Origin: Vibrio barjaei
Lineage (GTDB): Bacteria > Pseudomonadota > Gammaproteobacteria > Enterobacterales > Vibrionaceae
DNA length: 64,000 nucleotides
NCBI RefSeq assembly: GCF_001639065.2
Contig: NZ_LQXO02000013.1
Coordinates: forward strand, 62,001-126,000
Direction: 5' to 3'
Both the position numbers and the translations under genes were made by a program. Under the pieces are notes generated by a model. The model worked only from the letters and a program-made list of their open reading frames with translations. It was not told the DNA's origin and searched no databases. Within the stretch, counting starts at the first letter, position 1; the number at the start of each line of letters is the position of its first letter. This document shows, piece by piece, positions 25,948-35,081 of this stretch.

Positions 25948-26351
25948 TAACCAGCCTCCAAAGTTGGGTAACCATGAATAGGCTCACAGTCGCGCCACCA
26001 AATCTGCATAGTGGTCTTTTGGCTAGTGTCACGAACACTGGCGGAAACAAAGAAAAGAGCACGAATAGCGCCTAGGGCTTGATGATGAGTTGCAGCATCG
26101 GTTGACTGATTAAAAACGACAACCCAATAAACCCACCAAGCAGTAATGAAGTCAGAAAGGCATAAACCCTGCTCAGTACCATTTACGTTTACAAGCATTG
26201 CGCGTGTTGAATCCAGCTCAAGCATGTCGCCTTGACTAGATTTAACAGCATTGAAGATGCGCACAAACTGCTCAATCTTGCGAGTAGTAAAACCTTCATT
26301 ACGTAGGCCGTGTTCAAGCTCATGGCGAAAGACAGTAATTACATTGCTCAT
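25947..26351 (-). CDS. unknown early phage protein
   Basis: A 134-residue protein in the early operon, two bases after the preceding gene. A Trp-rich hydrophobic centre (DFITAWWVYWVVVFNQS) is flanked by polar helices. No family recognised, though similar-sized genes are usual between cII and A in P2/K139-like phages. Confidence 0.6.
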   Translation of the reverse strand: MSNVITVFRHELEHGLRNEGFTTRKIEQFVRIFNAVKSSQGDMLELDSTRAMLVNVNGTEQGLCLSDFITAWWVYWVVVFNQSTDAATHHQALGAIRALFFVSASVRDTSQKTTMQIWWRDCEPIHGYPTLEAG

Positions 26352-26353
26352 GC

Positions 26354-26770
26354 CTAACCCCCGATAACTTCTAAGCAGTACTGCTCGAATTGGTATAACG
26401 CTTCATCATCCCAACGACCCAAGTCGCGTAGCCCTAACATTTCTAGGTATAGGTGGCGATTACTCATATCGAGCTGCGACCAGTGGTGCAGTTGAGTTTT
26501 TGCTTTTTCACTTTGACCAGAGCGATACCAACTAACGAACGAATGCGAGAAGAACACGCGAGCACGATCGCCTTGCATCGCTTCTCGAATGTCTGAGAGC
26601 ACTTCGGCTTGAGGTCGGTGTGTTTCGACTAACGTTTGTTTCTTGGCAATAGCGTCAAGTTGGATAAGAATCTTGTATTGCTTCTCTTCACTACTTGCAT
26701 TAAAACGATCAGTGATTTGCTCAAAAGAGCTAGTCAGTATTTGCTCTAGATAGTTTGAATTGTTTCCCAT
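26354..26770 (-). CDS. unknown early phage protein
   Basis: A 138-residue, mainly helical protein in the early operon between the CII-like gene and three other small genes. It contains REAMQGDRARVFFSHSFVSW and ends in LYQFEQYCLEVIGG. No family recognised. Confidence 0.6.
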   Translation of the reverse strand: MGNNSNYLEQILTSSFEQITDRFNASSEEKQYKILIQLDAIAKKQTLVETHRPQAEVLSDIREAMQGDRARVFFSHSFVSWYRSGQSEKAKTQLHHWSQLDMSNRHLYLEMLGLRDLGRWDDEALYQFEQYCLEVIGG

Positions 26771-26790
26771 AACTACACCCCTGTAGATAG

Positions 26791-27336
26791 TTAAGAAAGA
26801 CCCGGTAAAGGCGCACCGCTAGCGATGAAATCGACACCCATAGCAAAGAATGGTTGGGCGCTGCCAGTGCGGCTTTCTAGGTTATTGATAAGTAGCATTA
26901 GGTTGCTAATGCTTGCCTGTGCTGTTTCGATAATTGAGCTTTTTGTGGTGCGAGGGAGCGTTCTGTTGCCAGCGTTATCAAGTGCCAGTTGTGAAAGCTC
27001 TCCTGCGAGAATTGAGTTGTTTAGAGCTCGTTTAATGAAGCTTTCAGCCTCGATACTTCGTGGAATATGAGCGGTAACTAGATCAAGCTTGCGCAGCACA
27101 ACTTCTAAAATCACGTAATCGTTCGTGGTTTTAGAAATTGCCATCATCTCTGGTAAGGAAAGAACATGTGGTTGCTCGGTATTTAGCTTATTGCGTAGCA
27201 TGTTTGCCCGTAATCCGCATGCGTTGGCTATCTCTGTTAGCTCATTGCGGTGACGTTGGCGAAACAAGCTGCATGCCTCGTTGTACTCATGTTGTACATC
27301 CGCCAAAAAGACGTACATTGTTTGGTTTGCTTCCAT
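26791..27336 (-). CDS. phage regulatory protein CII-like (CP76 family)
   Basis: A 181-residue protein. YNEACSLFRQRH and the core GLRANMLRNKLNTEQPHVLS match the P2/186-type CII regulator family (A..F, LRNKLNP..PH.L), a helix-turn-helix DNA-binding protein. In phage 186, CII activates lysogenic transcription. Here it is the third gene of the early operon, after Cro- and Cox-type genes. Confidence 0.85.
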   Translation of the reverse strand: MEANQTMYVFLADVQHEYNEACSLFRQRHRNELTEIANACGLRANMLRNKLNTEQPHVLSLPEMMAISKTTNDYVILEVVLRKLDLVTAHIPRSIEAESFIKRALNNSILAGELSQLALDNAGNRTLPRTTKSSIIETAQASISNLMLLINNLESRTGSAQPFFAMGVDFIASGAPLPGLS

Positions 27337-27369
27337 ATCAGATACTCTCTACAACGCGTAAGGATTGAG

Positions 27370-27594
27370 TTAGCCGAGCTGTTCCATAGCTTCACGAGCA
27401 GCCATTTCCGTCATCGCCACCATATTGATCAGCGTTTTTTCTCTAGGTTTGGCCTTGGGTTTGATGATGATGCGACCTTCATCAATAAACTGCTTTACAG
27501 TGCCTTCTGCCAAGCCGGTTAAAGTGCAGTAGTGCGCTACCGTGACATATGGGCAAGTGATGGTGGTCATTAGTGGTTGGTTCATAGTGTCCAC
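27370..27594 (-). CDS. Cox-like regulator/excisionase
   Basis: A 74-residue protein. CPYVTVAHYCTLTGLAEGTVKQFIDEGRI is a helix-turn-helix like that of P2 Cox (PY..FA...G.S.G.V...ID.G..P). Cox proteins bend DNA for excision and repress lysogenic transcription. Sequence identity to P2 Cox is low and the call rests on pattern and position. Confidence 0.7.
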   Translation of the reverse strand: MDTMNQPLMTTITCPYVTVAHYCTLTGLAEGTVKQFIDEGRIIIKPKAKPREKTLINMVAMTEMAAREAMEQLG

Positions 27595-27596
27595 CT

Positions 27597-27779
27597 CTAA
27601 GCCAATGTAGGCGGAGTGAAATCTGCTTTTAACTTACCGTCAGTAAGTCGTTCTATTTCAAATGCTCGGCGTGGTGGTACCTTTTCACCCCACCTAGAAA
27701 TCGACTGCCTTGTAATACCCAAGCTTTTTGCCAGCGCGACAGCTGTACCGAAGTGTTCTATAGCGTCTCTAGTCTCCAC
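27597..27779 (-). CDS. Cro-like repressor
   Basis: A 60-residue protein with a full helix-turn-helix, GTAVALAKSLGITRQSISRWG, followed by PPRRAFEIERLTDGKL. This is the Cro/YdaS-type pattern. It is the first gene of the leftward early operon and divergent from cI, so it is the expected partner of CI in the lysis-lysogeny switch. Confidence 0.88.
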   Translation of the reverse strand: METRDAIEHFGTAVALAKSLGITRQSISRWGEKVPPRRAFEIERLTDGKLKADFTPPTLA

Positions 27780-27920
27780 ATTGAGTCCCCTTTAGTTGTC
27801 TTTGGTTGACTTAATAATAGGCTTTGTCAACTTAATTAGTCAATAGTTGTGTCACTTAAAGTTGACCTTTACTATGAGATAGTAAGCTTTGGTTGACTGA
27901 TTTAATTGAAGATATTTCGC
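27780..27920. promoter_or_regulatory. cI-cro operator region with repeated GTTGAC half-sites
   Basis: GTTGAC occurs at 27805-27810, 27861-27866 and 27892-27897, and its complement GTCAAC at 27826-27831. A GTCAAT variant lies at 27839-27844. The first and inverted copies share the flank ACTTAAT. The spacing of about 20 to 30 bases fits several repressor dimers on one switch region. Confidence 0.7.
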
Positions 27921-28628
27921 ATGAAAAGCCAACGAATATTAGAGCGACGGAAAGAGTTAGGCCTTACACAGCTTGATGTTGCAAAGGGTGCAAGGGTATC
28001 CAAGCAAGCTGTTTCTAAGTGGGAAAAAGGAGACGCTTTTCCAAAAGGTGAGAGTCTATTTTTGTTGGCTAAAGTCTTAAAATGTGACGCAAAGTGGATT
28101 TTGAGTGGACATGGTTCACCGGAGGCTATCTCTAATGTGCCTGATAATGTCACTGAGATTTCAAACGTAAAGTCGGTTAGAAACTTATCTCAAATCGAAA
28201 AGATGTGTGCTGTCCCTGTCTATAACGTCTACGCGTCCTGCGGTTTTGGCACACTGAACGATGCTGAGTTTCAACTTCGTACTGAGTTCCTCCCTTGTGA
28301 ATGGTTAAAGCGTTTTGGTTTAACAGAAGAAACGGCCAGAATCATTATCTGCCACGGTGATTCAATGGAAAACACTTTGAGCGACAGCGATGAGGTTCTT
28401 GTAGATATTCGAGAGTTAGAGCACCCAGTGAAGCATGGGGTGTATGTCGTTCGTATCGGTAAACATGTTTACATCAAACGTCTGAAGTACGACATCATGG
28501 CCGAAGGCTATGAAGTCATATCAGACAACAAAGAAGAATATGAACCATTTATTGTGAATGAGGACAAGCTCCAAGAGTTTGCGGTGATTGGCAAGGTTGT
28601 TACTACCGTCATGAAGGCGGTGATATAG
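27921..28628 (+). CDS. CI-type repressor with S24 autocleavage domain
   Basis: The start is placed at ATG 27921 rather than an upstream TTG at 27906. It encodes 235 residues. An N-terminal helix-turn-helix (LTQLDVAKGARVSKQAVSKW) is followed by a LexA-like domain: cleavage site near SCGFGT, Ser in HGDSMENTL and Lys in VYIKRLK. The repressor keeps the prophage silent and should be cleaved in response to RecA, so SOS induction is predicted. A strong terminator follows. Confidence 0.93.
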   Translation: MKSQRILERRKELGLTQLDVAKGARVSKQAVSKWEKGDAFPKGESLFLLAKVLKCDAKWILSGHGSPEAISNVPDNVTEISNVKSVRNLSQIEKMCAVPVYNVYASCGFGTLNDAEFQLRTEFLPCEWLKRFGLTEETARIIICHGDSMENTLSDSDEVLVDIRELEHPVKHGVYVVRIGKHVYIKRLKYDIMAEGYEVISDNKEEYEPFIVNEDKLQEFAVIGKVVTTVMKAVI

Positions 28629-28636
28629 AAAGCGAA

Positions 28637-28660
28637 GGCATCCTACGGGGTGCCTTTTTT
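28637..28660 (+). terminator. terminator of cI
   Basis: GGCATCC (28637-28643) and GGGTGCC (28648-28654) form a stem with one G-T pair and a four-base loop, followed by six T residues. It separates cI from the accessory cassette. Confidence 0.85.
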
Positions 28661-28697
28661 ATTGATGGTTTTAATTATAGTTATGGGCTGATAGTTA

Positions 28698-29741
28698 ATG
28701 AAATATATGAATACTAGCTGTTATCACCTGTTCATTGAGAAAGGTGAGTACAAAAAATTTGTTGGCGATGATAACTCAAGTGCGAATTTCCAAGAATTCA
28801 CGAAGTTAGCAGTAAATCACACACAAAGTAATAATAATACCCAAGAGTTCATTTTCAATGAAGGTTCATTGGTTGAACAGGAGTTCCTTAAGTACTTAGA
28901 TCACCCCCCTCATTGGCAGGTAATGTGCGAGGAGTTTTCAGCCACACTTTTAGATTCTCAGCAAGCTTCGCAGAAGCGCATTGAGCACCTAGATAAAAAG
29001 GTTACACCTGGTAGCTTACTACTTATCCACTGTAAACCTCCTGAAGCAAACGTCGATATTCTTGTTCTAGTCAAAATGGAGCAAGAGGAGTTCGCCAACG
29101 TTGTAGACTTTGAACATCAATATGGTCTACCTACTGAGAAAAAAGCCCTGAACACGGCACTGATTCGCTTTGAGGCAGGTAAGCCAGCAAGTATGCTTGT
29201 TTCACGAGCAAACGCATTTTGGATAAAATTTCTGGATGTATATCCAGTAAGAGCTGATAATGTAAATACTGCCAATGCATTTAGCGCGATTGATGGTGCA
29301 CTTAAGAAAGTCAAGCGAGATGGTTTTAAATCAGATTATACCGCTTTGCGAAATCATCTCATTACTTACCTAAGAAACAATCAAGGAAAAACAGTGGTTT
29401 ATGGTGAACTTATAGATACTGTTTTTGGTCAACACAAGGCACTAGATAAGCGCTTTTTAGCAAGAAATTTCGCTGATGATCTAAGACAGCTACCTGCTAA
29501 GAAGAAAGGAAAAAATGCTTTTGACCCGCACTTCCAGATTGATATGACTGATGTGAAGGCAAAGAGAAAAACGGTCATCAGCTTGACGGATAAGATTGAT
29601 TTGAATTTAAAAGATGGTATCGACAACTTGGATGAAACTATCCTTCCTTTTGAACAACATGGCCGCAAAGGTGTAATCATCTACTCTGATGAAGGCTATG
29701 AACATTTCAAGGTTGATCAAGACATTGAGGACAAAGAATAA
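28698..29741 (+). CDS. NdpA (YejK)-like nucleoid-associated family protein, first gene of a two-gene cassette
   Basis: A 347-residue protein. The order of features resembles 37-kDa nucleoid-associated proteins: a central beta segment GSLLLIHCKPPEANVDIL..VKM, then ANAFWIKFLDVYP, then a helical region (FKSDYTALRNHLITYLRNNQ) and a beta C-terminus (KGVIIYSDEGYEHFKV). Identity to E. coli YejK is low, so the call is tentative. It lies two bases from the next gene, between cI and int, where K139/P2-type phages carry cargo. A defence role is inferred. Confidence 0.6.
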   Translation: MKYMNTSCYHLFIEKGEYKKFVGDDNSSANFQEFTKLAVNHTQSNNNTQEFIFNEGSLVEQEFLKYLDHPPHWQVMCEEFSATLLDSQQASQKRIEHLDKKVTPGSLLLIHCKPPEANVDILVLVKMEQEEFANVVDFEHQYGLPTEKKALNTALIRFEAGKPASMLVSRANAFWIKFLDVYPVRADNVNTANAFSAIDGALKKVKRDGFKSDYTALRNHLITYLRNNQGKTVVYGELIDTVFGQHKALDKRFLARNFADDLRQLPAKKKGKNAFDPHFQIDMTDVKAKRKTVISLTDKIDLNLKDGIDNLDETILPFEQHGRKGVIIYSDEGYEHFKVDQDIEDKE

Positions 29742-29743
29742 AA

Positions 29744-31282
29744 ATGTTGGATGACGTGAGAAGTATTTGGGCGACACAAGTTCAAGAGTGGGAGACTATG
29801 AAGGAGTCTTTTACTCACTTCTCTGCATTTTGTAAATTAGCTAACTTGGTAGAGGGTGATGTTGATTCGTTGGCTAATTTTCTCCAGAAGTACCGAGAGC
29901 ATCAGAACCGATTTACGTTAAAAGTCTTCTATGATTTCGATGAATCTATAGAGTTTTCGAATACAACATCAGAAGATATTCTTCAACAACGTTTCACTGA
30001 CCTCCGAAATGAGATTGAAGGGCTAGATGGTGAAGAGGAGCTTTCAGTTTCTCTATCTATTTATAAGTCGACAGCTGAACCGAAACCTGGGGTATTAGTT
30101 GACCAAGTTTATTCCGTCGAGTCACTGTCGTCGTATTTAGAAGGGAAGTCTTTAGTTCAAGTTCATAGCGAGATCGTGGCTCGTTATGGTGAGACAGATA
30201 CCCGAGGAGTGGCTTTTTTAGGGGACTTTGAGTATTTGTCTCATACAGAGTTTTTCTACTTTGTTCCTAAGAATCAATTCTCAGTTGATTCATTTGACCC
30301 CAAATTTAATAAAACTAGTTCAGATGAAGCAAAGCGCATTCGCGGAACTTTAGCTCATTTTTCAAATGCATCTGAGTGGCCATTTTCCCCGGGGCATTTT
30401 AAGTTTCTAGGGAATAAACCTAGGGGTTTTAAGGTCCTTTCTGACATTTATAATGGTTTGCTAAATGCATATTTAATAAGTTTTTTAGCTAATTTAACCT
30501 CAATTAATAATGAATCTATTGAGTATCAACTCAAGGGGCTGAAAGATATTTCTGCATGTCTTGACTTTGACGCTTTAGTTAATAGTGATTCAAGTTATCT
30601 TTGGGTGCTGTTTAAGTGGGTATATGCTGGAAACTCAGTGGATAAACTTGGCGTCACACGTAACGTTATTCCTTTGCATGTAGAAGATTTGCTAAGTGTA
30701 GATGAGTCTGTTTTAGCATCAGCATACTCAAGCTTCATTCTTTCGCAGAAAGATGATGTGAAGAGCTACATTGACGCTACCAGCAAGCTAGCTGATCAAA
30801 TTCAAGCAACAACTCAGAAAGCCGGTGACGTTGCGGAAAAAGTTGCAAACTCGATTAAAACTGGCGTTTTTGGCTTAGCAACATTCGCGATTTCAACAAT
30901 CTTATTTAGAATTTTTTCAAAAGGTGGAGACATTCATAGCTATTCTGATCTGTTTGCCTTCATTGGGTCTCCATTGTTTGTTTCGATGATAGTTTTTGCA
31001 TTGATTATTTTTTCTGCTTTATTTGGTTTGGCTCTGTTTGAATCGTTTCAAGATCAGGCTAGGTTCAAAGAGATGTATGATCAGTCTAAGAAGACTTATG
31101 AAAATGTACTAACGACAGAAGATATGAAGAACATTCTTAGCGATGATGAGTACTTTAAGAAAAATGACGTATTTATATCAGGTAGACGAACTTTTTACAT
31201 TTGGATTTGGATCAGTGTTCTATTTGTTATCTCAACCACACTTATAATTGCCAGCTGTTATGCCATGAATATCAGTGGATAA
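29744..31282 (+). CDS. unknown protein with three C-terminal membrane segments, second gene of the cassette
   Basis: A 512-residue protein. Residues 1-360 are soluble and acidic. Membrane segments are at about 373-391, 410-435 and 486-508, with a cytoplasm-sized loop of about 48 residues between the last two. The gene follows its partner by two bases and is AT-rich. A soluble sensor joined to membrane helices, paired with an NdpA-like protein, is the sort of layout seen in membrane-damaging defence pairs. I do not recognise the family. Confidence 0.7.
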   Translation: MLDDVRSIWATQVQEWETMKESFTHFSAFCKLANLVEGDVDSLANFLQKYREHQNRFTLKVFYDFDESIEFSNTTSEDILQQRFTDLRNEIEGLDGEEELSVSLSIYKSTAEPKPGVLVDQVYSVESLSSYLEGKSLVQVHSEIVARYGETDTRGVAFLGDFEYLSHTEFFYFVPKNQFSVDSFDPKFNKTSSDEAKRIRGTLAHFSNASEWPFSPGHFKFLGNKPRGFKVLSDIYNGLLNAYLISFLANLTSINNESIEYQLKGLKDISACLDFDALVNSDSSYLWVLFKWVYAGNSVDKLGVTRNVIPLHVEDLLSVDESVLASAYSSFILSQKDDVKSYIDATSKLADQIQATTQKAGDVAEKVANSIKTGVFGLATFAISTILFRIFSKGGDIHSYSDLFAFIGSPLFVSMIVFALIIFSALFGLALFESFQDQARFKEMYDQSKKTYENVLTTEDMKNILSDDEYFKKNDVFISGRRTFYIWIWISVLFVISTTLIIASCYAMNISG

Positions 31283-31394
31283 GTCATAAGGAGTTAATGG
31301 TTCCTTTTTTATATCACTCGCAACACGTCATACTAAAATCATACTCCCTGTTTAAAAAGCTCTTTTATGCTGTAATCAATCTAGTTTGCAGGAG

Positions 31395-31565
31395 ATGAGA
31401 GTGTTATTACATTCAGTGCTAAAGGAGCTTTTCAGAGAGCATCTTAACGACCCAGTGAATTGGGTAGCTTTTATTCATGAAACAGGCATGGATATGGAAG
31501 AAGCCAGATGGTGGCGTGACCACCTGAATTTAGAGCACGCGTTCAGTGATGATTTTGGGGCTTAG
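31395..31565 (+). CDS. small protein between the cassette and the integrase
   Basis: A 56-codon frame opens at ATG 31395. AGGAG abuts this ATG, so GTG 31401, six bases from AGGAG, may be the true start. The product (HSVLKELFREHLNDPVNW, then MEEARWWRDHLNLEH) is helical and Trp-rich. No family recognised. The ribosome site and coding-like composition support it. Confidence 0.6.
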   Translation: MRVLLHSVLKELFREHLNDPVNWVAFIHETGMDMEEARWWRDHLNLEHAFSDDFGA

Positions 31566-31648
31566 TTGTACATTCAATACAAAGTTGAACATTGATAAAT
31601 TAACTATAAAGCGATACTGTTTATTTATACAGTTGCTTGTGGTTTTTT

Positions 31649-32677
31649 ATGTCTATTCGAAACTTAAAAGACGGCTCGAAAAAGCCGTGGCTATGTGAAT
31701 GCTATCCTCAAGGAAGGGATGGTAAGCGTGTTCGTAAAAAGTTTGCTACTAAAGGAGAAGCCAAGTCTTTTGAGTTGTTCACCATGAAAGAGGTGGATGA
31801 TAAACCTTGGTTAGGCAGGAAGACAGATAGCCGCCGTTTACAAGACTTGCTTGATACTTGGTGGCAAGTCCACGGGCATACCGTGAAAACAGGTAAGAAC
31901 TCCTATGCTGTTATGGAAAAAACGGTCAAGATGCTTGGCAATCCATTGGCCCGACTGTTTACGGCGAACGACTACCTTTATTATCGTGCCAATCGTGTGA
32001 GCCATCATCCAACAAGGCCTGATATTGTTATATCTGCTACCACCCACAATATTGAGCTCAAAACCCTAAGAGCGATGTTCAACAAGCTCATCAAGTACGG
32101 TCACTGGGATATGCCAAACCCACTTACTGGTATTGAACAAGTGGCTAGCAGTGAGCGAGAGTTAGCTTACTTGACCAAAGAGCAGATTAAGCCATTTCTT
32201 GAGCGTGTTCGGAACGATAATAGCCCTTCAGCAGAACAAATATATGTAGCTTGTAAAATCTGCTTAGCAACTGGAGCCCGAATTGGGGAAGCGTTAAGGT
32301 TAAAATGTTCTCAAGTTAGCCGAAAGAAATTGTTCTTCACTGAAACGAAGGGCAAGAAGAATCGCTCAGTGCCGATTTCAACTTCTTTGTATAATGAATT
32401 ATTGAGTGTTGCAGTTAGTGAGCATGCTTTGTTTGATGTTCGTTATTATGCGGCGTGGGAGTGCGTGAAACGTGCTCTACCTGATCATGTTCCTAGTGGA
32501 CAAGCTACACATATTTTAAGGCATACTTTTGCAAGCTATTTTATGATGAACGGAGGGGATATTTTAGTTCTTCAAAGGATTCTAGGCCATAGTAAAATTG
32601 AACAAACGATGGCTTATGCGCACTTTTCTCCTGACCATCTCATGCAAGCTGTTCAGCTCAATCCACTCGAAAATTAA
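31649..32677 (+). CDS. int: phage integrase, tyrosine recombinase
   Basis: The start is placed at ATG 31649 (MSIRNLKDGSKKPWLCE), giving 342 residues. Catalytic residues are visible in order: Arg in TGARIGEALRLK, His-x-x-Arg in HILRHTFASYF, His in ILGHSKIEQ and Tyr in MAYAHFSPDHL. It belongs to the P2/K139-type integrases and reads toward the host junction. It is the last phage gene, so attR should lie within the next 100 bases. Confidence 0.95.
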   Translation: MSIRNLKDGSKKPWLCECYPQGRDGKRVRKKFATKGEAKSFELFTMKEVDDKPWLGRKTDSRRLQDLLDTWWQVHGHTVKTGKNSYAVMEKTVKMLGNPLARLFTANDYLYYRANRVSHHPTRPDIVISATTHNIELKTLRAMFNKLIKYGHWDMPNPLTGIEQVASSERELAYLTKEQIKPFLERVRNDNSPSAEQIYVACKICLATGARIGEALRLKCSQVSRKKLFFTETKGKKNRSVPISTSLYNELLSVAVSEHALFDVRYYAAWECVKRALPDHVPSGQATHILRHTFASYFMMNGGDILVLQRILGHSKIEQTMAYAHFSPDHLMQAVQLNPLEN

Positions 32678-32746
32678 TGGCGACAAAATGGCGACAACCG
32701 TCAATTAACCTCGGTTTTACTCGGTTATAGTCAGCTTGTCGCCATT
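32676..32746. repeat. integrase-side 11-bp repeats; probable attR region
   Basis: AATGGCGACAA occurs twice in tandem (32676-32686 and 32687-32697), and its exact complement TTGTCGCCATT at 32736-32746. CTCGGTT occurs twice between them. Such repeats beside int look like arm-type or accessory protein sites. The core cannot be defined because attL is not in the window. Confidence 0.6.
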
Positions 32747-32781
32747 GTTAGCTTCAACTAGATTTTATATAAATCAGATAT

Positions 32782-34623
32782 TTATGCGGTTTCTGCGTCT
32801 TCTCCGATAAAACCACCAGTTTGGTGAGCCCATAGTTGCGCGTAAATGCCGCCGTGGTTAATAAGCTCTTGGTGCGAGCCTTCTTCAATGACTTCACCTT
32901 TATCTAGAACAATCAAGCGATCCATCGCGGCAATAGTAGAGAGTCGGTGCGCAATGGCGATAACCGTTTTCCCTTCCATTAACTCATTGAGGCTTTCCTG
33001 AATGGCCGCTTCTACTTCGGAATCGAGTGCTGATGTAGCTTCGTCCAAAATAAGAATCGGTGCGTTTTTCAATAGTACGCGCGAAATAGCAATACGTTGT
33101 CTTTGACCACCAGATAATTTTACGCCACGTTCACCTACTTGAGCATCGTAACCTGCGTTGCCAAACGGGTCGGTTAAGGTATCAATGAACTCATGTGCAT
33201 GAGCTTGTCGAGTTGCAGCCAAGAGCTCTTCTTCGCTGGCATCAGGCTTACCATATAAGATGTTGTCTCGAATTGAGCGGTGTAACAGCGACGTATCTTG
33301 CGTCACCATGCCGATCTTGCTGCGCAGTGAATCTTGGGTAACTTTATCAATGGGTTGTCCATCAATACGAATACTGCCACCCTCAACATCGTGAAAACGA
33401 AGTAGCAAGTTCACTAAGGTGGATTTACCTGCGCCGGAGCGACCGACTAAGCCGACTTTCTCACCCGGTTTAATATTAAGGTTTAAATTGCTGATGACGC
33501 CTTTGTTCTCACCGTAGTGAAAACTGACATCATCGAACTCAATACCGCCTTGATCGACCTTAATTGGTTTGGCATTAGGCTCGTCCTGGATAGCGATAGG
33601 TTTTGATAGGGTTTTAATACCGTCAACGACCGTACCCATGTTTTCAAACAACGCACCTACTTCCCACATGATCCACATCGACATCCCGTTAATACGCAGT
33701 GCTAAACTGATGGCGATCGCAATAGAACCCACGGTAATGGCGCTGTCCATCCATAGAGAAATGGAGATAGCGGCAATTGAAAACAGCAGAATGTAGTTTG
33801 CCAGTTGAACGGCAACATCAAAACCCGTGACTAGACGCATCTGTCGATGGACGGTGTCTAGGAAGCCTTCCATGCCTTCTTCCGCATACTCAGTTTCGCG
33901 ACGGCTGTGTGAAAACAGTTTAACGGTAGAGATATTGGTGTAGCTATCAACGATACGACCTGTCATTAAAGAGCGCGCATCGGCTTGTTCTGAAGCCACT
34001 TTTTTGAGCTTTGGTACAAAGTAAATTTGGATACCAATATACGCAAAAAGCCAGAACAGCATAGGTAACATCAGACGTAAATCGGCTTGCGCCAAAATCA
34101 CCAACATGGAAGTAAAGTAAACGGAAACATAAATAAATACGTCCGCCGTCTTCATGACAGTTTCACGAACAGCAAGTGCCGTTTGCATCACCTTAGTAGC
34201 GACGCGCCCAGCAAAGTCATCTTGGTAAAACGATAAGCTTTGCTTGAGTAAGTAACGGTGTGCTTGCCATCGGATGGACATTGGGTAGTTGCCGAGCAAG
34301 GTTTGGTGCGTAATTAATGAATACACCAAGATTAACGCAGGCATTACAAACAATATCACCAAGCCCAACCACATTAGTGTTGCGCCGTTTTCATCCATAA
34401 AGGTTTCAGGATTACTCGACGTCAGCCAGTCAACAAGCTCACCCATAAATCCAAAAAGGGCAACCTCGATAATAGCCACTGTCGTGCTGAGCAGCGCCAT
34501 AAGCAGTAATGGTTTTTCAAAGCCACGCGTGTAGTGTCGACAAAACGCAAAAATGCCCTCAGGCGGCTGATCGGGTTCTTGCTTTGGAAAAGCTTCTGTG
34601 AAATTTTCAAAGCGCTTAAACAT
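32782..34623 (-). CDS. ABC transporter, fused permease and ATPase (MsbA/MdlB-like exporter)
   Basis: A 613-residue half-transporter. Six membrane helices lie in residues about 35-330, then the nucleotide domain with Walker A GRSGAGKST, Q-loop MVTQDTSLL, signature LSGGQRQR and Walker B ILILDEATS. It should work as a homodimer exporting a lipid or drug-like substrate; the substrate is unknown. It is the first host gene next to the prophage, and its 3' end faces the integration junction. Confidence 0.9.
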   Translation of the reverse strand: MFKRFENFTEAFPKQEPDQPPEGIFAFCRHYTRGFEKPLLLMALLSTTVAIIEVALFGFMGELVDWLTSSNPETFMDENGATLMWLGLVILFVMPALILVYSLITHQTLLGNYPMSIRWQAHRYLLKQSLSFYQDDFAGRVATKVMQTALAVRETVMKTADVFIYVSVYFTSMLVILAQADLRLMLPMLFWLFAYIGIQIYFVPKLKKVASEQADARSLMTGRIVDSYTNISTVKLFSHSRRETEYAEEGMEGFLDTVHRQMRLVTGFDVAVQLANYILLFSIAAISISLWMDSAITVGSIAIAISLALRINGMSMWIMWEVGALFENMGTVVDGIKTLSKPIAIQDEPNAKPIKVDQGGIEFDDVSFHYGENKGVISNLNLNIKPGEKVGLVGRSGAGKSTLVNLLLRFHDVEGGSIRIDGQPIDKVTQDSLRSKIGMVTQDTSLLHRSIRDNILYGKPDASEEELLAATRQAHAHEFIDTLTDPFGNAGYDAQVGERGVKLSGGQRQRIAISRVLLKNAPILILDEATSALDSEVEAAIQESLNELMEGKTVIAIAHRLSTIAAMDRLIVLDKGEVIEEGSHQELINHGGIYAQLWAHQTGGFIGEDAETA

Positions 34624-35081
34624 GATTCACCTAAATCGTTAGAAAGCCCGTGTTTCAACGTTAATTCGAGCTTTCGAGAAGAGACAAAAAATCCTCCAAT
34701 CCGAGGATAAGAGTAATAGTAAGAGCGAATTTATAATGTAATTTTACATGGCGAAAGATCCATTTCGCGGGTTAGAACAAGAGAAAGAAATCTGAAAATT
34801 CAGATATGAAACAGTGTATAACCTTTAATCAAACTGCTCAACAATTGTAGCAATTTAACCGCAGAATATTGGCTGTGACTCTCACCTTACCGTTACCTTA
34901 CTCCGCTGATGAAGTTAGGTTTACAATATAGGTGGCAGTGATTATTACTGTATTTTTTAAAATATCCAGTAATTAACGGTGGAGGGAAAACGAAAAAAAC
35001 ACGTATTCAGTAAATTAATATTTAACACATTATTTACAATTTAAAGATTGTTGCACGCAAAAGTAGTTAAGTGGACCCTCT
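34624..35081. other. long divergent intergenic region with an attenuator-like hairpin
   Basis: 458 bases separate the ABC gene (left) and the ctlX-type gene (right). At 34691-34708 ATCCTC pairs with GAGGAT; on the minus strand the stem is followed by six T residues. It therefore looks like a terminator inside the ABC leader or at the 3' end of a small minus-strand RNA. The remainder is AT-rich with no coding frame I trust. Confidence 0.5.

Noticed and set aside
28698-31282. Kiwa (KwaA/KwaB) defence system
   Set aside because: KwaA is a small four-helix membrane protein, whereas the membrane partner here is 512 residues with three C-terminal helices; I could not align either gene to Kiwa motifs.
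32678-32781. tRNA gene at the prophage junction
   Set aside because: No acceptor or T-loop consensus could be folded from this region, so integration next to a tRNA is not supported.
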